DNA from: Vicinamibacterales bacterium | GTDB taxonomy: Bacteria; Acidobacteriota; Vicinamibacteria; Vicinamibacterales; Fen-181 | Reading direction: 5' to 3' | DNA length: 48,363 nt | NCBI GenBank assembly: GCA_036504215.1 | Contig: DASXVO010000074.1 | Location: 1-48,363, forward strand | Shown: positions 18,241 to 25,261 of the stretch, piece after piece | Numbering within the stretch: position 1 is the stretch's first letter | Layout of the letters: each line of letters starts with the position of its first letter | Made by a program: the position numbers and the translations under genes | The notes under the pieces: model-generated | The model's input: only the letters and a program-made list of their open reading frames with translations | Database searches by the model: none | What the model was told of the DNA's origin: nothing

Positions 18241-19283
18241 CGAAAGTGTGCGAACCCTTGGGGTAGTGGAAGCGCTCCGCCGTCTCGCCGCAGCAGCACG
18301 TCTCGCCCCGTCGTCACCATGCCGATATGGGTGCAGGGCACGTCGCCGGCCAGCTTCATCACCGCCGCGAGTGCCCGCCGGCGCCTGGGCGGGACGGTGA
18401 AGAGCAACTCGTAGTCTTCGCCGCCAGACACCGCCGCATCGATGGGATCCACGCTCCCGTGCTCGACGAACCAGCGGCGAGCCGCGTCCGGTATGGGAAG
18501 CGGGCCGCCGTCGATCGTCATGCCGACGCCGCTGGCGCCCGCGACCTGGTGCACCGCATCGGCCAGTCCGTCACTGAGATCCATGCACGACGAGGCGACG
18601 CGATTGCGCGCGAGCAGCAATCCCAGCCGAACCCGCGGCTCCGGGGTCAGGAACCGCGCCTCGCATGCCGCGAGGTCTCCGTTCGGGACCACCGACCGCT
18701 CGCCCCCCGGCGAGGCCCGATGGCGGCACGCCAGAAAGCCGGCATAGGCCGTCCCAACGGTACCGCTGACGTACACGCGCTCGCCAGCCCTGGCGCCGCC
18801 ACGGCGCATGACGCGCCGCGGCTTGATCGATCCGAACGCCGTCACGTCGATGACGAGCGGGCCCGGAGAACGCGCGATGTTCCCGCCGATCAACACCACG
18901 TCGTACCGCGCCGCGAGCGCGAGCCAGCCATCGAGGATCGCGTCCAGATCCGCGACGGGGAAATCGCCAGGCAGCACGAGCGACAGGACGGCGGCCCGCG
19001 GCTCGGCACCCATCGCGGCCAGATCGCTGAGGTTGGCCGCAAGGGCCTTGTGGCCGATCGCGGCGGGCGGGACGTATCGGCGGTCGAAGTGGACGCCCTC
19101 CACCAGCGAGTCGGTGGTGACGACCTCTGCGCGGTTCCGCGCCGGCTCGATCACCGCGGCATCGTCGCCGATGCCGACCGACACCCAAGGCGGCGTCCCG
19201 GGCAACCTGGCCCGGATCCGCTCGATCATCGCACGCTCGCCGACCTCGGCCACGGTCGCGGTCGAGGTGCCGTTCGGATACAT
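18237..19283 (-). CDS. thiL: thiamine-monophosphate kinase
   Basis: ThiL phosphorylates thiamine monophosphate to the cofactor thiamine diphosphate, using ATP and Mg. The 348-residue product shows the family order: GIGDDAAVIEP near the N-terminus, TTDSLVEGVHFDRRY, GHKALAANLSDLAAMGAEP, a central CMDLSDGLADAVHQVA and SGGEDYELLFTVP near the end. ATG 19283 is chosen: TATGCT (19290-19295) ends six bases before it, and upstream sequence in frame is not conserved-looking. No other thiamine genes are nearby. It leads the operon with DUF2062 and the 3D-domain gene. Confidence 0.93.
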   Translation of the reverse strand: MYPNGTSTATVAEVGERAMIERIRARLPGTPPWVSVGIGDDAAVIEPARNRAEVVTTDSLVEGVHFDRRYVPPAAIGHKALAANLSDLAAMGAEPRAAVLSLVLPGDFPVADLDAILDGWLALAARYDVVLIGGNIARSPGPLVIDVTAFGSIKPRRVMRRGGARAGERVYVSGTVGTAYAGFLACRHRASPGGERSVVPNGDLAACEARFLTPEPRVRLGLLLARNRVASSCMDLSDGLADAVHQVAGASGVGMTIDGGPLPIPDAARRWFVEHGSVDPIDAAVSGGEDYELLFTVPPRRRRALAAVMKLAGDVPCTHIGMVTTGRDVLLRRDGGALPLPQGFAHFR

Positions 19284-19353
19284 CCGAACAGCATACCTCA
19301 GGTTGTGCAGGGCCAGGCCTGAAACCGACGGTCTGGCGGGCACCAGGCCGCTC

Positions 19354-20928
19354 CTACTTGGCGTACTCGACGGCCCGTGTCTCGCGAATCACCGTGACCT
19401 TGATCTGCCCCGGGTACTCCAGCTCGCTCTCGATTCGGCGGGCGATGTCCTTCGAGAGCCACACCGCCTCTTCGTCGCTGATCTTCTCGCTCTCGACCAG
19501 GATGCGGATCTCGCGCCCCGCCTGGAGCGCGAAGGCTTTCGAGACGCCTTTGAACGAGTCGGCGATTCCCTCGAGCTTCTCGAGCCGCTTCACGTAGGAC
19601 TCGAGGATGTCGCGCCGCGCGCCCGGCCGCGCCGCGGAGATGGCGTCGGCCGCCTGCACGAGCATGGCCTCGATTGACGGCCAGTCGATGTCCATGTGGT
19701 GCGCGGCGACGATCTGCGTGACGGCTTCCGACTCGCCGTGCTTCCGCAGGAAGTCGACGCCGATCTCCAGATGCGTGCCCTGCAGCTCGCGGTCGATGGC
19801 CTTGCCGATGTCGTGAAGGAACGCCGCGCGGACCGTGAGGTGCGAATCGAGGCCGAGTTCCCTCGCCATCAGGCCGGCGAGATACGCCACTTCCTTGCAG
19901 TGGTTCAGGACGTTCTGACCATAGCTCGTCCTGAACCTGAGCCGGCCCATCAGGCTGTGGACCTCCGGGTCGAGGTCGTGCAGGCCCAGCTCGAACGCGG
20001 CCGCTTCGCCTTCTTTGCGAACCGTCTCCTCGAGCTCTGCGCGGACCTTCTCCACCACTTCCTCGATGCGCGCCGGGTGGATGCGGCCGTCCGAGATGAG
20101 CCGCTCGATTGCCTGCTTGGCGATCTCCCGCCGGTAGGGATCGAAGCCCGACAGGATGATGGCGCCCGGCGTATCGTCGACGATCAGGTCGACGCCCGTC
20201 GCAATCTCGAGTGCCCGGATGTTGCGACCCTCGCGGCCGATGATCCGTCCCTTCAGGTCGTCGCTGGGCAGGTCGACCACCGACACCGTGGTCTCGATCG
20301 CGTGGTCGGGCGCGCTGCGCTGGATCGCTTCGGTCACGAGCTGTTTGGCGCGTGCCGCGGCGGTCTCGCGCGCTTCCGATTCGAGGCGCTTGACGAGGTT
20401 GGCCCCATCGCGCCGGGCGTCCGATTCGATCTGCTTGAGCAGCAGTTCCTTGGCCTCGTCGGTCGTCAGCCGCGCGACCCGCTGGAGTTCCTGCTGCTGA
20501 TCGGCCACGAGCTGCTCGTAGCGCGACGCGCTGGCGGCGGTTGCCCGCTCCCGGTCGCGGATTGCCTGCTCACGGGTCCGCAGGTCCTTCTCGTGCTGCT
20601 CGGCGGCCGCGAGCCGCTCGGTGAGCTTCTCCTCCTTCTTCGTCAGGACCTGCTCGAGCCGCGCCGCCTGCTGGCGGCGATCCTCGCTCAGGCGATCCGT
20701 CTCCATGACGATCTGGTGGGCCTTCTCCTTCGCTTCGAACAGCGCTTCCTTCTTGCGGTTCTCGGCCTCGCGCTCCGCCTCGCGCAGCAGCGTCCGGGCC
20801 TGTTCCTCGGCTCGGCCGATCGTTTCAGCGGCGATCCGTTTACGGGAGGCGGCCCAGTAGAGGAAGACACCAACGGCCGTCAGGGCGGCCGCAAGGGACA
20901 GGATCAGATATACGTACTCAGCGGGCAT
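19354..20928 (-). CDS. rny: ribonuclease Y
   Basis: RNase Y is a membrane-anchored endoribonuclease that starts mRNA decay. The 524-residue protein has one N-terminal transmembrane helix (YVYLILSLAAALTAVGVFLYW), a long Glu/Arg/Ala coiled coil to about residue 200, a KH RNA-binding motif GRIIGREGRNIRALE and an HD phosphohydrolase domain with HDIGKAIDRE and a downstream AAHH. Length is typical. AAAGGA lies six bases before the ATG. The 6S RNA gene is just upstream on the same strand, with a strong hairpin (20983-21003) between them; rny may be transcribed by read-through from the 6S promoter. Confidence 0.96.
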   Translation of the reverse strand: MPAEYVYLILSLAAALTAVGVFLYWAASRKRIAAETIGRAEEQARTLLREAEREAENRKKEALFEAKEKAHQIVMETDRLSEDRRQQAARLEQVLTKKEEKLTERLAAAEQHEKDLRTREQAIRDRERATAASASRYEQLVADQQQELQRVARLTTDEAKELLLKQIESDARRDGANLVKRLESEARETAAARAKQLVTEAIQRSAPDHAIETTVSVVDLPSDDLKGRIIGREGRNIRALEIATGVDLIVDDTPGAIILSGFDPYRREIAKQAIERLISDGRIHPARIEEVVEKVRAELEETVRKEGEAAAFELGLHDLDPEVHSLMGRLRFRTSYGQNVLNHCKEVAYLAGLMARELGLDSHLTVRAAFLHDIGKAIDRELQGTHLEIGVDFLRKHGESEAVTQIVAAHHMDIDWPSIEAMLVQAADAISAARPGARRDILESYVKRLEKLEGIADSFKGVSKAFALQAGREIRILVESEKISDEEAVWLSKDIARRIESELEYPGQIKVTVIRETRAVEYAK

Positions 20929-20982
20929 GCCGCGTCCTTTTCACTACCCCTCAGTCGGGATACCGCGGGGTTCGGCAGAGGA

Positions 20983-21003
20983 GCGGGGGCCCGCGGCCCC
21001 CGC
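20983..21003 (-). terminator. GC-rich hairpin between 6S RNA and rny
   Basis: Perfect 9-bp arms (gcgggggcc / ggcccccgc) enclose a three-base loop. No U-run follows in the rny direction, so this is either the end of the 6S precursor, a Rho-assisted terminator, or a structure in the rny leader that limits read-through. It lies 54 bases before the rny start. Confidence 0.45.
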
Positions 21004-21034
21004 GTTCAACGGAGATGAGGAGAGGACGGAAGAA

Positions 21035-21225
21035 AATCCCCGCTTTGCCGTGTGGGGAGGTCGCATGAACCTGCATGAAGCAGGTGGAACCGCTTTTTCG
21101 ATCGCGCGTCAGGCTTCCTCGCGCGGAGGCATGCACACGGCGCGACCTTGCAGCTCGCTTAGTGGTACTGTTGGCTCAAGCGAGCCTCCAGAACCATCAC
21201 GCACAAAGCAGGGAACCCAAATTCT
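21035..21225 (-). ncRNA. ssrS: 6S RNA
   Basis: 6S RNA mimics an open promoter and sequesters the housekeeping RNA polymerase. On the minus strand the transcript contains CTTGAGCCAACA, matching the conserved CCUGAGCC segment, then the diagnostic GTGCATGCCTCCGCGCGAGG followed by AAGCCTGA; this equals the E. coli GCAUGCUCGG..CCGAGAAGCCU element with a compensated stem. The ends pair as a closing stem (CCCTGCTTTG near 21213 with CAAAGCGGGG near 21038). Length, about 180-190 nt, fits. The 5' end is placed from the promoter at 21232-21260; both ends are approximate. A location near zapA or rny is typical of several phyla. Confidence 0.85.
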
Positions 21226-21231
21226 GCGACG

Positions 21232-21260
21232 ATCTTAGACCGCCGCCCCGCGACGGTCAA
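21232..21260 (-). promoter_or_regulatory. sigma-70 type promoter of 6S RNA
   Basis: On the minus strand TTGACC (21255-21260) and TAAGAT (21232-21237) are separated by exactly 17 bases. The predicted start is near 21225, just before the closing stem of 6S RNA. Confidence 0.75.
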
Positions 21261-21329
21261 GGCGAAACCCCGGTGCCGCAGACCCGTCCGATTCCTCATC
21301 CAACCCGTCTGTTCAGTCCCTCAGGCGCG

Positions 21330-21806
21330 TCACGCGCCGGGAATCGGTGGCGGCATCGGTGGCAGCGGCGCCAGGTCCGTGCCCACCAGTGCCTTCAGCT
21401 GCGACATCTTTACCAGGAACAGGATCATGAACACGAGCGAGGCCAGGCACGACAGCATGCCAATCACCGGGATCAATCCGCACACCATCGTAATCGCCCA
21501 ACCCAGCCCAACCGCGTAGCCACAGTCGCCCACGTCCGTCCGTTGTTGTGCCGCGAAGTACTCCTTGAACGACTCCGACAGCTTGATGACCACGAAGAAG
21601 ACCCAGACGAAGTTCAGCAGCGGAACCAGCAAGAGAAAGATCGAGCCGGGTGCCAGTTTCCGGTACTGCGCCGGCAGACGCGACGCCGCTTGGTACAACT
21701 GGTAACAGACGAAGAGCCCGATCGCGAGGCCGACCGCCAAGACGACCAAGAACACGAGCACTCCGGCGCCACAGCCGATGAGGGCCGGAAGATCGGGTCT
21801 GTCCAT
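21330..21806 (-). CDS. small four-helix membrane protein, unknown function
   Basis: The 158-residue protein has about four hydrophobic segments (LVFLVVLAVGLAIGLFVCYQLY, IFLLLVPLLNFVWVFFVV, ITMVCGLIPVIGMLSCLASLVFMILFLV split by a short turn) and ends in a Pro-rich tail, LAPLPPMPPPIPGA. A loop holds QRTDVGDCGY. I do not recognise a named family with certainty. AAAGGAG lies nine bases before the ATG. A promoter with a palindromic spacer lies about 75 bases upstream. With the C10 peptidase gene it separates 6S RNA from zapA. Confidence 0.7.
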   Translation of the reverse strand: MDRPDLPALIGCGAGVLVFLVVLAVGLAIGLFVCYQLYQAASRLPAQYRKLAPGSIFLLLVPLLNFVWVFFVVIKLSESFKEYFAAQQRTDVGDCGYAVGLGWAITMVCGLIPVIGMLSCLASLVFMILFLVKMSQLKALVGTDLAPLPPMPPPIPGA

Positions 21807-21881
21807 CGGGGACGTCTCCTTTCAGAGAAGCTGGGGAAGATGAGCGGGCCGCGCGCCACCGCGCCGATCCCCGCCGGCCGA

Positions 21882-21911
21882 ATCATACTCTGCCGTTCCG
21901 CAGAGTGACAA
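21882..21911 (-). promoter_or_regulatory. promoter with palindromic operator-like spacer
   Basis: On the minus strand TTGTCA (21906-21911) and TATGAT (21882-21887) are 18 bases apart. The spacer is a perfect inverted repeat ACTCTGC - six bases - GCAGAGT (21887-21893 and 21900-21906). A protein bound there would block polymerase, so this is a candidate operator for the gene ending at 21330. Confidence 0.55.
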
Positions 21912-21983
21912 GAAACCGTGACGGTCAGGCGAGGTGCGTTTTCGATACGGAACGGGTCGACCCCGTCTCCGCCCTTTCGGCCG

Positions 21984-24404
21984 TCACCACAAGGATTTCA
22001 GGGCCGTCCTCAGTTCCGCGATCTGCGTGGCCGCAATGACCGTGTGGCTGCCGACGATGGTCGGGTCCGTGTAGGTGGGAGGCCTCTGGACCGCGGCGGA
22101 GAAGACCTCGTCAAGCGCGGCGCGGAGCTCCGTCAGGTGCGCGGCCTTCACACTCGTCACTCCCGGCGTCAGCAACGGGTCCGTCCAGGCCACCGCCGCC
22201 AGGCCGTAGCGGACCCTGAGCATGTCGATCGCGTCCCGCAATTCCCGCACATGGACTGCCTTGACCGTCGTCCCCGCCGCGAGAGGATCGTCGGTCAGCA
22301 GCAGTGTCGCGGGCTGGATGACGAGCGTATCGACCCACGCCGTGTCACTTCCGTGAGAGACCGCCGTATCTTTCGTATATTGCCAGCGCACGACATGGGA
22401 CCCGGCGGGCACGGAGATCTGGACCCTGGCCCAGTCCACTTCGCCACTGATTCCCGCCGCCGCCCCGCCCTGCTCGATGCCGTCGACGCGCAGCGAGAGG
22501 ATGTCGAAGCCGGCCTCCGACGACACCTTCCAGTAGAAGCTGACCCACGCCGGGCCGACGACCGTCGTCTCGAACGCGCTGAACTGGCTGTCCAGGATGC
22601 GCCCGGCCTTGGCCGCCGAGCCTCCGGTGCGCCAGAGTCCGTCCTGGCCGTGCCACGGCTGCGAGCCGGCGGTCGCGAACGTGCGCGTCGGCTGGTCCAC
22701 CGCGTCCGCCAGCGGGATATCGGGCCCCGGCTCGAACCTCGCCGTACACGAGCGATCGGCACCGAGCGTCACGGTGCCGGCGACTCCACAGTCGCCGCCC
22801 CATCCGTAGAAGCGAGAACCGGCGTCAGGGTCGGCAATCAGCGTTGCCGTGGCGCCCTGCGCGAAGAGCGCGGCACAGCCGGCGCCGCAGTTGATGCCGT
22901 CGCTGCTGCTCGAGATGCGGCCGGAGCCCGATCCGGATTTCGACACGGTCAGGCGCGTCCGCGTGGGATCCGGTTCGATGCCCGTATAGATCCGCTGGGT
23001 CGATGCGACCCAGTTGTAGGTCGCGGTCCAGTTGTTGTCGACGTCGTACCAGCCCTTGTATCCGCCGATGGTGGTACCGGCCTCGAATGCCGCTCCCCAT
23101 CCGAGGTTCACGTGGACATACTCGGGCGTGCCGGTCTGGTACCCGTCGAGGACGACCGAGTGGCCATTGACGCCGTCGGTCATCGCCATCAGGACCGGCC
23201 GTGGTGGTGCGGCGTCGAGTTCCTGCTGGATGCGGGTGAAGAACTCGCCGGCGCCCAGCCCCACGACATTCACGCAGCCCTGTGTCGGGTCGGTGGTCCG
23301 GCAGAACGGGCCGGTCGTCGGTTTGTAGCCGAAATGGGCGGGCAGCACGCTGGCCGCGGCGTCGGACGTGTAGGCACTCGACGAGCTGCAGCCGAACTGC
23401 ATTTCGACGCCGACCGCGACATCGGCGATCAGTCGTGCGGTCGCTTCCACTTCGGCGGCCGTGCTCGACCCGGTCAGCGCGCCCGGCATCTGCGTCCAGT
23501 CGTAGGTGTGATCGAACGACGCCGTCAGTGTCTGGCTGAGCGTCTGGCCCGTCCAGACGTACGAATGGCCGCCCACGCCAGTCGAGCGCGCGCCCCGCTC
23601 CAGCCAGTACCGCATCAACTGCGCGGCCGCAACGGCCACGCATCCGGCCTGCGTGTGGGTGCAGGCTCCGTCGGCGGGCGTGTAGTTGTTGTAGGAGGCT
23701 CCCTGCGCCCATGACGTGGTCAGCAACGGGCCGACGAAGGCCGGGGCCGCCTCCGGTGGCCCCGCGGCCTGGGCGCCGGGGGGCTGCGACGTGGTTGATG
23801 CCGCCTGCGTGGCGCCAACGCTCGCTTCGCCGCCCACCTTCCGAGCCGGCCGTCCCGGGATCGGCGTGAACGCGGAACCAGGGACGGCAAACCGGTTCCA
23901 GGCCCCCGGGATGCGGCCCTCGATCCATTCCCTGGGCCGCTCACCGACCGGGCGCGTGCGTCTCAGTTCACGGAGCGCCGCGTAGATGCTCCGTATCTCG
24001 GGCACGATCCACGATTCGACCGCGTTCGGTTCGGTGGCACGCGCGGCCTCGAACGTCGAGGTGTCCGAATAGAGCAGCACGGGGCTGAACTCATCGTCTG
24101 CCGCAACCAGGACGTGGCCGCTGGGACGAATGGCCACGTTGTATGCGAGACGGTCGGCGCCGGACTCGACGATCTCGATGCGCCCGACCACGGGGTTGGT
24201 GGCGCCGCCCCACGATCCGAAGGTGGCAACGTGTTGGCGAATCGTGTTCTCGGCGACGAGGCGCGCGGCGCGCGTGGTGACCGGCAGTGCACCCACCGGT
24301 GTCGCGGACGCGAGGATCCAGACCACTCCAAGCAACAGGAGCAGCACTGGTTGCGGCCGGCGTGCGACGGCGCCGCGGGACGGGCGCGGGTCAGAACGGG
24401 TCAT
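21984..24404 (-). CDS. secreted C10-family (streptopain-like) cysteine peptidase with C-terminal repeats
   Basis: This 806-residue precursor has a basic n-region and signal helix (PVLLLLLGVVWILASATPVGA), a Spi-like propeptide (about 45-185, with GHVLVAADDEFSPVLLYS), and a C10 catalytic domain with nucleophile Cys255 in QAGCVAVAAAQLMRYW and His415 in GHSVVLDGY, followed by NLGWG. A Cys-containing beta-repeat (about 475-550), a MAM-like jelly-roll segment and three C-terminal repeats of the form VKAxHhxELRxAl complete it. The catalytic pair is intact, so it should be an active extracellular protease. Its promoter lies upstream at 24492-24520, separate from zapA. Confidence 0.85.
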   Translation of the reverse strand: MTRSDPRPSRGAVARRPQPVLLLLLGVVWILASATPVGALPVTTRAARLVAENTIRQHVATFGSWGGATNPVVGRIEIVESGADRLAYNVAIRPSGHVLVAADDEFSPVLLYSDTSTFEAARATEPNAVESWIVPEIRSIYAALRELRRTRPVGERPREWIEGRIPGAWNRFAVPGSAFTPIPGRPARKVGGEASVGATQAASTTSQPPGAQAAGPPEAAPAFVGPLLTTSWAQGASYNNYTPADGACTHTQAGCVAVAAAQLMRYWLERGARSTGVGGHSYVWTGQTLSQTLTASFDHTYDWTQMPGALTGSSTAAEVEATARLIADVAVGVEMQFGCSSSSAYTSDAAASVLPAHFGYKPTTGPFCRTTDPTQGCVNVVGLGAGEFFTRIQQELDAAPPRPVLMAMTDGVNGHSVVLDGYQTGTPEYVHVNLGWGAAFEAGTTIGGYKGWYDVDNNWTATYNWVASTQRIYTGIEPDPTRTRLTVSKSGSGSGRISSSSDGINCGAGCAALFAQGATATLIADPDAGSRFYGWGGDCGVAGTVTLGADRSCTARFEPGPDIPLADAVDQPTRTFATAGSQPWHGQDGLWRTGGSAAKAGRILDSQFSAFETTVVGPAWVSFYWKVSSEAGFDILSLRVDGIEQGGAAAGISGEVDWARVQISVPAGSHVVRWQYTKDTAVSHGSDTAWVDTLVIQPATLLLTDDPLAAGTTVKAVHVRELRDAIDMLRVRYGLAAVAWTDPLLTPGVTSVKAAHLTELRAALDEVFSAAVQRPPTYTDPTIVGSHTVIAATQIAELRTALKSLW

Positions 24405-24491
24405 GCGGCACTACACGTCTGGACGTCCGGCGCTCGGCGACAGTCCGGAGCGCCCACAGCCGAGCCAGCAACTGCTGTGGAGGCCGCATCT

Positions 24492-24520
24492 AGAGTAACA
24501 GGGTCCGGATGGGGACTCAA
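24492..24520 (-). promoter_or_regulatory. promoter of the C10 peptidase gene
   Basis: TTGAGT (24515-24520) and TACTCT (24492-24497) on the minus strand are 17 bases apart. The 5' leader would be about 80 nt. The site lies after the zapA stop, so the peptidase can be expressed independently of the translation/division operon. Confidence 0.5.
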
Positions 24521-24550
24521 CGATAGGACAGGTGCTGGAGGTGCCAGGGA

Positions 24551-24856
24551 CTACAGTCGAGGGCCCTGCCCGAGCGTCTCGTCGATGAGCCGTTCGAGAC
24601 GGTCCAGACGGTCACGGAGCAGTTCCCCGGCTCCGGTATCATCGCTCGAGGCGTGGAAGCACTCGTCGGCGATATTGAGCGCCGCGATGACGACGAGGCG
24701 GACGGTGTCGGTGGTGGGCGTAATGTCGGCGGCGGAGCGAATCTTCTCGTCCACGTACGAGGCAAGCCGCGCCACGTACGCTTCATCGAGCGTGCTGCGA
24801 ATCGGGTACTGCTGGCCCAGGATCTCGACCGAGACGACGCGCGCACTCTGGTTCAC
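24551..24856 (-). CDS. zapA: cell division protein ZapA
   Basis: ZapA binds and bundles FtsZ filaments. The 101-residue product has the ZapA opening VVSVEILGQQYPIRSTLDEAYV, then ARLASYVDEKI, RLVVIAALNIADE and a C-terminal coiled coil (LLRDRLDRLERLIDETL). GTG 24856 is preferred over an in-frame TTG at 24871 because AGAGG lies a few bases upstream. It follows the small coiled-coil gene on the same strand, as in many genomes with pheT nearby. A short GC-rich palindrome lies just upstream, in the gap between the two. Confidence 0.9.
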   Translation of the reverse strand: MNQSARVVSVEILGQQYPIRSTLDEAYVARLASYVDEKIRSAADITPTTDTVRLVVIAALNIADECFHASSDDTGAGELLRDRLDRLERLIDETLGQGPRL

Positions 24857-24872
24857 GGGACCTCTTGGCAAG

Positions 24873-24892
24873 GCAGGAGCCTTGCCCTACCG
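24873..24892. repeat. short palindrome between zapA and the coiled-coil gene
   Basis: ggcaagg and ccttgcc arms around a short loop sit in the 57-bp gap before zapA (approximate ends). It belongs to the general class of GC-rich intergenic hairpins seen through this window. Confidence 0.45.
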
Positions 24893-24913
24893 CGTCCTGG
24901 CTCCTAGCTCCCC

Positions 24914-25189
24914 TTAGACGTCGAGCGCCTCGAGTTGTTCGAGGATGTCCGCGACACGCGAACGGACCTGGTCGCGCTCCTGGCGCAGCACGGTCATCTC
25001 GGCCGTGGCGCTCTCGGCCTCGACCAGGCGCGCGCGCACGTCGTCCAGTTCGCCGGTCAGCCGGCGGTTCTCTTCGACCTGGTGCGAGTGCTCGGCGCGA
25101 AGCTTGCCGATCTCGACGACCAGCAGCCTCACCTTCTGCTCCAGGCGGTCGAGCGTTTCCAGATCAGCGGGGGTCGTCGTCTTCGCCAC
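24914..25189 (-). CDS. small coiled-coil protein, ZapB-like
   Basis: This 91-residue protein is almost entirely a heptad coiled coil (LDRLEQKVRLLVVEIGKLRAE, ENRRLTGELDDVRARL, LRQERDQVRSRVADILEQLEAL). Small coiled-coil genes immediately before zapA are common and probably act in Z-ring assembly like ZapB, but sequence alone cannot prove that. The start is GTG 25189 with GAGG seven bases upstream. It lies 72 bp after the pheT stop on the same strand. Confidence 0.75.
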   Translation of the reverse strand: MAKTTTPADLETLDRLEQKVRLLVVEIGKLRAEHSHQVEENRRLTGELDDVRARLVEAESATAEMTVLRQERDQVRSRVADILEQLEALDV

Positions 25190-25261
25190 AGCGGAACCTC
25201 ACTAGGAACGACACGCAAGCTGCCTATCTTGGGCCGGCACGGAGGCCCGCCACTCAATCGC

